From contig WFMF01000001.1 in assembly GCA_011033025.1 (NCBI GenBank), positions 735,755-799,754 of the forward strand: a stretch of 64,000 bases of DNA, read 5' to 3'. The notes under the pieces are model-generated. The model saw only the letters and a program-made list of their open reading frames with translations, made no database searches and was not told the origin of the DNA. Below, one piece after another: positions 57,901-64,000 of the stretch (position 1 is the stretch's first letter; each line of letters starts with the position of its first letter). A program made the position numbers and the translations under genes. Source of the DNA: Beroe forskalii (taxonomy: Eukaryota > Ctenophora > Nuda > Beroida > Beroidae).

Positions 57901-59328
57901 CGTTAAATTCACGATTCACATTCAAATATATGGTTGATCTAGATATATCAAACCACAAGGAAATAAGTTGCCGATACATATTCATATATATCCAGGATCG
58001 CATTAGAACCTTACATGACTGAGTCAAGAGTCGCATAGAATGGGGTGACCGGTAAAACCTAGGAAGAGCAGCAGTGATTTAGGATGATCGATCATTGATC
58101 ATTAAATGGGATGATTGAGTAGAAATGAAAGGATTCTGAGACTACTTTCGGAACGTAGCCATAGCTGATTTACATTTTTCTTTTGCTACGAACAATTCAA
58201 GTATTAGGTAGCTTTACGATTTTCTGATAACTGAACGGCTTTTTATGATCAGAAAATTAAGAACTATCAAATTTAAGAGTTCGTGACTTTGAAGCATCAA
58301 CATAGCGACGCTATATTGAAGGGGTCAATGATCAAGGAGTCAGATTTTCTGAAGCATTAATCATGACAAACAGGATTTGAGCCGAAGGCTGAACCCCAAA
58401 AAACAAGCTCCAGTGTTGCGAAAACAGCACGTGAAACTTTATTGGAGAAAAGATTCCACTGATTGTGCAACTCTCAGTACTACCGTATCCTGGAAAGAAA
58501 ATGCTATCAGTAGAAATCGTATAGATATACAATCTGACAGCTTTAATATCAATATTAGGTGATCAGGTGTGGACTGTGTAACCATGGTGATACGTGTGTA
58601 CCTTGGTTGTGAACAGAAACTATTCAATGCTAGGCTCATACTCAATGAACAATCACCAGAGAGACGCCAGCACTGCGATAGCTATCACTTGGAATCAGTT
58701 TGATAGTTGCTTTCATTGTTGAGTCTTGGTGCCATAAAATAAATGCATAGAAAACTTCCATTGAAATTGAGTGGGAATGTAAATTGTAAATGCTTATCGG
58801 TTGACTGCTCCACCACATTGAAGTGTTTAGTTATTAAAAGCCGTTCAATGCCAACCTAAACCAGGTATTTGGTGGTAACGCAGAACATCATTCAGATCTC
58901 CATAGGCCGCTCCACACGGCCGATTGTTTACAACCAAGGCACACACATACCCGCCATCTTAGAAAATAAGGCTGGTGATCTCTGACCACGTATTATATGA
59001 TAAAACGGCACATACATCTAATCATGTTTACCGGGGGGTCAAATAGACCTTAATCCATGAGTTGACATTAACCAGCCCATTGTGCGTCACTATACCAATG
59101 TACCGTACATGATTATTTTAAGACGGATGTGTGGAGCTATCAATTATCCCATATTAGGGCAAAACGCGCACGTAAACAGTGCCACTTGACTCTTGTTAAA
59201 CACCACTTTGATTTGGAGTTTCGCGCGCGCCGTCAAATAGTGCTAGTTGTTAGGGTACTCACGCTTTCCGCCGGCTTTTTCTTCTCCAGGGGCGCATCCA
59301 GCATAGCTTCAATATCCATGTCATCCAT
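54926..59328 (-). CDS. RBM39: RNA-binding protein 39 (CAPER-alpha) orthologue
   Basis: Exons on the minus strand: 59328-59263 (start MDDMDIEAMLDAPLEKKK), about 57516-57479, about 57334-56930, 56755-56603, 56443-56312, 56134-55674, 55454-55270 and 55017-54926 (stop TGA at 54926-54928). The product has an RS domain (HKKGSRSKSRSRSPSKKRRS onward), a Gly-rich linker, RRM1 (TVFCMQL and KGIAYIEF), RRM2 (LYVGSL and RGYGFVQY), a linker (RVQLMAKLANG) and a C-terminal UHM-type RRM with GGVVHIHVDK and GRWFSGKMIKAAYM, whose RWF matches the UHM RxF motif. Order and length fit RBM39, a spliceosome-associated factor and transcription coactivator in the nucleus. Splice phases agree except at the RS exon, where the visible GT donor of exon 2 leaves a one-base mismatch. 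Exons are much more GC-rich than introns. Confidence 0.95.
55455..55565. repeat. Short minisatellite in an RBM39 intron
   Basis: About four copies of GGGGAGAGGGTCTTAACTTA with GTGCGG spacers lie directly upstream of the acceptor of the UHM exon (on the minus strand they supply the pyrimidine-rich tract). Confidence 0.85.
57517..59262 (-). other. RBM39 intron 1
   Basis: It lies between GTGAGT after exon 1 and TTTGTTTTCAG before exon 2. No coding frame, known repeat or RNA gene is recognised in these 1.7 kb. Confidence 0.6.
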
Positions 59329-60388
59329 ATTGGCTAGTTCTTGGCACAGCTATAAGAGATATAGAAGGTGAGCTTGGAAATTTTAGACAGGGGAATAAGA
59401 AAATGGTAAAAGAAGCACTGACTCAATCCATCCGCATCGATAGTCTTTCATTAATCAGCATTCACTGGACGATGTGTTGAGTGAGAAAAAGAATGATTGA
59501 GATATTTGAGATACTTGATATTTGAAATACTTGAACTACACCTGGCTTTTAACAGAAAATTTCACCATGCGGGTTATTGCACGCCAATAATTCCACAATT
59601 AATGAAATAAACAGCCTCAAACAGCAAATTATGAAAACATTTATTTGAAGCAAATAATAAAGCTTAATAACAATAAATAAGACATTTAAAATAATCCAAA
59701 TATAAACTCATAGCGTCATTTGGCAATGCAAAATCCTCTATTTTAATAATAAAAACAATCTCAAATTTAAAACTGAGCTGCGTTTTTGTAACATGAAAAA
59801 TGAAATGAGAGCGACGACGTAGCTTTAACTTTTTCAGCATAACTTGAACTCATAGTTTTAAACGAAAGGGCAAAAAAGGCAATTTTGGCTATAAATTTAC
59901 AAATAAATCAATATCACATGTCTATCGAAGAATGTCGCACAAAAATCATGAAAAACAACAGATGTTTCACAATCAACAATACAGGAAAAGGACTTTCTTC
60001 TTGATGCTGATATAATCTGTTTTTGGACTTGTTACGAGCTCTTGGATTCTTGAGCGCTTAGAAATGATAGGAAAGGAATCAACCGACAGAGAAATTCAAG
60101 GAACACTGCATCCAGATACATAATAGGTACATCGCACATCTAGATATACAACAATAATATGTATACCTAAATAACACACTGTATCTCGATACAAACACAC
60201 AAACACCACACTGTACTGTGGCCGACGCAGAATATAAATACTGTATCTACAAACTGTGAGCTGACACATCGTACACACACGTCATCATCATACGCACATT
60301 GTACAAACTATACATTGTACAAATGTACAATGTACAATGCACATTGTACACGTTGTCAATATATATATATCGCGTGGGTGTGTCTCGG

Positions 60389-63300
60389 CTACCTGGCGCC
60401 GGGGGAGTCTGGCACTGTGATAGGGGCACCGGACGGCTCTGATCGGATAGTTAATGGTTTGGGGGCTGGGGCGGGAGTAGCAGCTGCAGTAGTAGTTGTG
60501 GTGATGGGGGCTGGGACTTGAGTCGAGGTACCCGCGGCTTGCTGCTGCTGGGCTTGGAGCTGTTGTTGTTGGACAAGGAGCGCCAGACGTTGCTCGAATA
60601 AAGCTCGTTCAGCGGGGGGTAGCTGAGAGTTTGGATAGAGATTATAGAGGCGTCAATTGTCAAATAAGCGGTTACATGTCGAAGTGGTGACCGTATACCG
60701 CAACTTACATGGTCGAGGCGACAGCCGAGACTGTGTAAGTTGGATAATGGACGAGGCGTGCCGAGTTCATTATCGTAGGTATACGGTCACAGCTGAGATC
60801 ATGGAACCGGATTATACCCCGACCGGAAACAGCTGGGACCAACTATTCTACGGCCAAACAACAGTTTTTCTTCCCACTCGGGTCTCACGACCCTCGTCCG
60901 GATTCAACGCTTAAGTAGATTTTTGAGTGCTCCTTTATAAAATCAAATTTCATTTTAAGCTTTTTTGCACTGTTATTCAGTGGAGACCGTATAACGAAAC
61001 TTACACGGTCGCTAAAACAAGCTTGGGAGGGGTATAATGTTTATTAGATGCTTGATTGAAGGGATTCAACAGCAGTAGATAGAAAAAAAAGAAATTGGTT
61101 ATGTTATATGAAACTGAAATTTCAATTCGTATGAACGTGACAATATACTGTCATGTCCATAGCTGCCAAACTTTGGAAATCCTTCGACAGGGCATAAAAA
61201 TGGACCAAAAAGCAGGGCAAATGCAGAAAAAAACAGGGCATATATCCTTATGTATCTTTATAAGAGGTGTCGACCTTTTTTTTTTTTGGACGCTACCCTG
61301 GAAAGGCCATCCGAGGTAGTGCTTTTTGGGTATATTTTCCCATTTTCAGGTATATTTCAGCTATATTTTAGGTATATTTCATGAGAATTCGTTCAGCAAA
61401 GGTATATTTTTACTTTATTACGTATATTTCCAAAATTTATCCGAGACAGTGCTTAATAGGTATTTTTCCAAAATCCATCCGAGACAGTGCTCAATAGGTA
61501 TATTTCCAAATTCAACCCGGAACAGTGCTTGATAATTTAATAGGTATAGTTCAAAAATCCATCAGAGACAGTGCTTAATGCTTAAAAAGGTATATTTTCA
61601 AATTCCGTCGGAACGGTGCTTACAGTATATTTCAAAATTCCATCCGAAACAGTGCTTAATGCTTAAAAAGGTATATTTTCAAATTCCGTTGGAGACAGTG
61701 CTTAATAATACTTGAAAAGGTATATTTCCAAATTATATCCAAGACAGTGCTTATTGCTTAATAGGTATATTTCCAAATTCCATCCGAGACAGTGCTTAAT
61801 ACTAAAAAAGGTATATTTTCAAATTCTATTCGAAACAGTGCTTCATGATTTAATAGGTATATTTTAAAATTCCGTCGGAAACAGTGCTTAATACTTGAAA
61901 AGGTTTATTTCCAAATTCCATCCGAGACAGTGCTTATTGCTTAATAGGTATATTTCCAAATTCCATCCGAGCCAGTAATTAACACTAAAAAAGGTATATT
62001 TCCAAATTCCATCCGAGACAGTGCTTATTGCTTAATAGGTATATAAATCCAAATTGTATCCGAAACAGTGCTAAATAATAAGTTAACAGGTATCTGGTAT
62101 ATTTTCAAATTCCATATAGATGATAAATAGACGAATAGGTATATTTCAAAGTTCTGAGGCAGACCCATATAAATTAATAGGTATATTTCTGGAAAGTGGC
62201 GACCTTTTTTTTTTTTTTTGGAGGCGACCCAAAAATGGTAATCTAATTGCTGGGTATATTTTACGAAGAAAAAAACAGGGCAAATTGGTCGAAAAGCGGG
62301 GCAAAAGAAGGGCTTCCCAGGGCAAGGGCCCAAAAACAGGGCAAAAACAGGGCATGACAGGGCGCCCTGTCAAAAACAGGGCATTTTGGCAGCTATGGCT
62401 CATGTCGAAAGTCCTCGGTAAAGAATGTACTGCACGCATACAGGACGATCTGTGTAGAGTTATTAACTGGTCCTCAATCAATAACATGGAACTCCATGAA
62501 GACAAGTTTCAACTACTAAGCTATCCCCTTAATAGCTCTTACCTCCTAAGACAACTACCATTCTATCCTGAAAATGTCCAGTACAAAACCCCTAAAGGGC
62601 ATGTTATAGAACTGACAGACACTGCTAGGGACTTAGGGGTTCTTGTTTCAAGTGACAGATCCTGGTCGCCGCACATCGAACAGACTGTCCAGGCAGCCCG
62701 TAAAATGGCATCTTGGGTCCTCAGTGCATTCAGTGATCGTTCCTCTGTTGTCATGCTGACTCTCTACAAGTCAATGGTGCGTTCCAGACTGGAGTACTGC
62801 TGTCCTGTTTGGAACCCTACCAAGATCTCAGACATCCAGAAGTTAGACAATGTCCAACGATGCTTCATCCGCAAGATAGCCGGACTTAAAGACATGAGCT
62901 ATTGGGACCGTCTCAGGAAGCTAAATATGATGTCACTCCAACGGCGAAGAGAAAGATACTGCATCATTCAAGTTTGGAAAATCGCCAACGGTCATGCCCC
63001 TAATGACGTTGAAATGCAGTTCAAGGACCATCCTCGGCTTGGGATCAAGGCAATCATCCCACAGATTAACACCAAGGCCCAGCTCTCTATTCGTAGCAAT
63101 TACGATAGTTCATTTGGTGTTAGAGCAGCTCAGCTATGGAATATCTTGCCATCTGACGTCTCACGACTGAGTTCACTTGATAGCTTCAAGATCGGTTTGG
63201 GCAGGTTCCTTGAGCAGTTCCCGGATACACCTCCTGTTCCGGGGTACACTGCTGTGAACAACAACTCATTGCTGAGCTGGAAGGAGACGCGCACGACGCA

Positions 63301-63567
63301 GATGTCCTGAGCACGCCCAGTCAAACTCACCAAAACGTACCAAAACGTACGTATGTCAGTATCACGGATCACGTACTAGAATTTCAATAGGTATCATTTT
63401 CAGGTGTAGCAGCACCAGTGTAAGAATCTATAGCTGGTTAATGAGATGCTGGTTGGGCAGTACACGAGCTATTTGAGCAGCCTGGATCTGCTGCATTTGC
63501 TGCTCTTTGATAGAGTTGATGAATACTTGTTGCTGTTCAGGACCCAGACCTTGGATGTGAAGACGAC
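60389..63567 (-). CDS. Glutamine-rich protein, last two exons
   Basis: The terminal exon (60622-60389, after CTCTCAG) reads LPPAERALFEQRLALLVQQQ, QAQQQQAAGTSTQ, a Thr/Ala/Pro-rich stretch and PITVPDSPGAR before TAG. The preceding exon (63567 to about 63464, after TATACCCAG) reads LHIQGLGPEQQQVFINSIKE and QMQQIQAAQIAR. Using the donor CGT|GTACTG, the phases agree (0). If that donor is not used, the frame runs on to a stop at 63428-63430. Upstream exons lie beyond the window. The composition suggests a nuclear cofactor, but I do not recognise the gene. 59380-60388 is its 3' untranslated region or the intergenic space toward RBM39. Confidence 0.6.
60680..61020. repeat. Hairpin-rich repeat in intron
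   Basis: GTGACCGTATACCGCAACTT at 60687 and GTATACGGTCAC near 60780 are inverted partners. Between them are CTTACATGGTCGAGGCGACA..TGTGTAAG and GATAATGGACGAGGCGTGCC..CATTATC, hairpins with GC cores like those in units 1 and 2. A partial copy (AGACCGTATAACGAAACTTA) starts at 60984. Confidence 0.65.
61158..62397. mobile_element. TIR element filled with a minisatellite
   Basis: The ends are CATAGCTGCCAAA and TTTTGGCAGCTATG, with TCATGTC next to both (61151-61157 and 62400-62406). Both subterminal regions repeat AAACAGGGCA. 61330-62160 is an array of about 16 units of roughly 45-55 bp built on GGTATATTTCCAAATTCCAT and CCGAGACAGTGCTTA. The T-run CCTTTTTTTTTTTTGGA also flanks the array on each side. 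No transposase is present. Confidence 0.75.
62402..63310 (+). pseudogene. 5'-truncated CR1/Jockey-like LINE ORF2 (C-terminal part)
   Basis: An open frame of about 300 residues corresponds to the end of the RT domain and the thumb/C-terminal region of CR1/Jockey-group elements: LCRVINWSSINNMELHEDKF, DLGVLVSSDRSW, RSRLEYCCPVWNPTKISDIQ, LDNVQRCFIRKIAGLKDMSY and LNMMSLQRRRERYCIIQVWK. Catalytic motifs A-C and the endonuclease are missing, as usual for truncated LINE insertions. The frame is unbroken to the stop at 63308. It lies antisense within the intron of the Q-rich gene. The first about 90 codons of the longer open frame (from 62120) belong to the preceding element. Confidence 0.85.
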
Positions 63568-63729
63568 CTGGGTATACAAACGTTAAGAAGGGAATCTAGG
63601 GAATCTAATCTCTTCGAGGAGAAAAAACAAAACATAAATTATTCGACTTCGCAACGCAAACCAATCAACAGAGCTGTAATCAACTGAACTGTGTAATATG
63701 CCAAATATCAAATCTAAGTAAAGGGGGGA

Positions 63730-64000
63730 GTGTCACTGTCCCAATTGTCCCTGTCCCAATTTACTTTTTTTGAGTTTGGGACTGGTTTTTGGGACAATTG
63801 GGACAACTGGGACAATTGGGACAAACAAAAAGTTGAAAAAATCAGTCAGTTATCATTTTTTACATTGATCCAAGTTTTTCTATCTTGAAATGAAAGTTAT
63901 ATTACTACTACTATACTAAGTACGTATTTTGGCTGTGTTTGTTTACAAAACAAAATCATTTGAGCCCCAGTTGTCTCTGTCACTTTTGTCCCAATTGTCA
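63730..64000. repeat. GGGACAATT-rich repeat at window end
   Basis: GGGACAATTGGGACAACTGG and its complement alternate, forming inverted copies around 63770. The array probably continues beyond the window. Confidence 0.6.

Noticed and set aside
62120-62400. N-terminal part of the 396-residue frame as part of the LINE protein
   Set aside because: It translates the AAACAGGGCA repeats and terminal repeat of the preceding element; LINE homology begins only at about 62402.

Overview
This is eukaryotic (metazoan) nuclear DNA. Genes are broken into exons with GT-AG introns, an RBM39-type splicing factor is present, and about nine tenths of the window is AT-rich noncoding DNA packed with animal-type mobile elements: Penelope-like, CR1/Jockey-like LINE, PHD-finger RT element, PIF/Harbinger, Helitron-like, TTAA/TA/8-bp-TSD elements and many foldbacks. 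GC-rich coding exons in an AT-rich, element-rich background suggest a marine invertebrate. I cannot name the species from sequence alone.

Layout. 1-5282: noncoding DNA with foldback and inverted-repeat elements. 5283-27947 and 27948-54274: two copies of one large segment in direct tandem, each later modified by private insertions. Unit 1 (5283-27947) holds a minus-strand cysteine-rich secreted-protein gene, a Penelope-like element, two Helitron-like elements, a small secreted peptide ORF and the 3' half of a cytochrome b561-domain gene (20190-24457). Unit 2 repeats the peptide ORF and the b561 exons but lacks the cysteine-rich gene cassette. It carries instead a 5 kb RT element at its left edge, a 0.7 kb and a 2.1 kb palindrome, a 2.7 kb TA-inserted element full of one repeated motif, and a two-gene Harbinger element nested in another TA element. 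Because unit 1's right end runs directly into unit 2's left end, and both units carry different insertions at otherwise matching sites, many 'empty site' comparisons can be made inside the window. These give element ends and target-site duplications directly.

54275-64000: single-copy DNA with two minus-strand genes. One is a nearly complete RBM39 (CAPER-alpha) orthologue (54926-59328). The other is the 3' end of a glutamine-rich protein of unknown identity (exons at 60389-60622 and about 63464-63567), whose intron contains a minisatellite-bearing transposon and a 5'-truncated LINE.

The most unusual signals are: the tandem duplication with a readable junction; an RT gene with a PHD finger and a restriction-like C-terminus lying between short inverted repeats; a family of hairpins that share a GC core but have unrelated, self-complementary AT arms; a transposon carrying ten copies of its terminal motif in both orientations; and stacked foldback elements. 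About 1.2 kb of unit 2 (45120-46340) looks like poor-quality consensus rather than biology.
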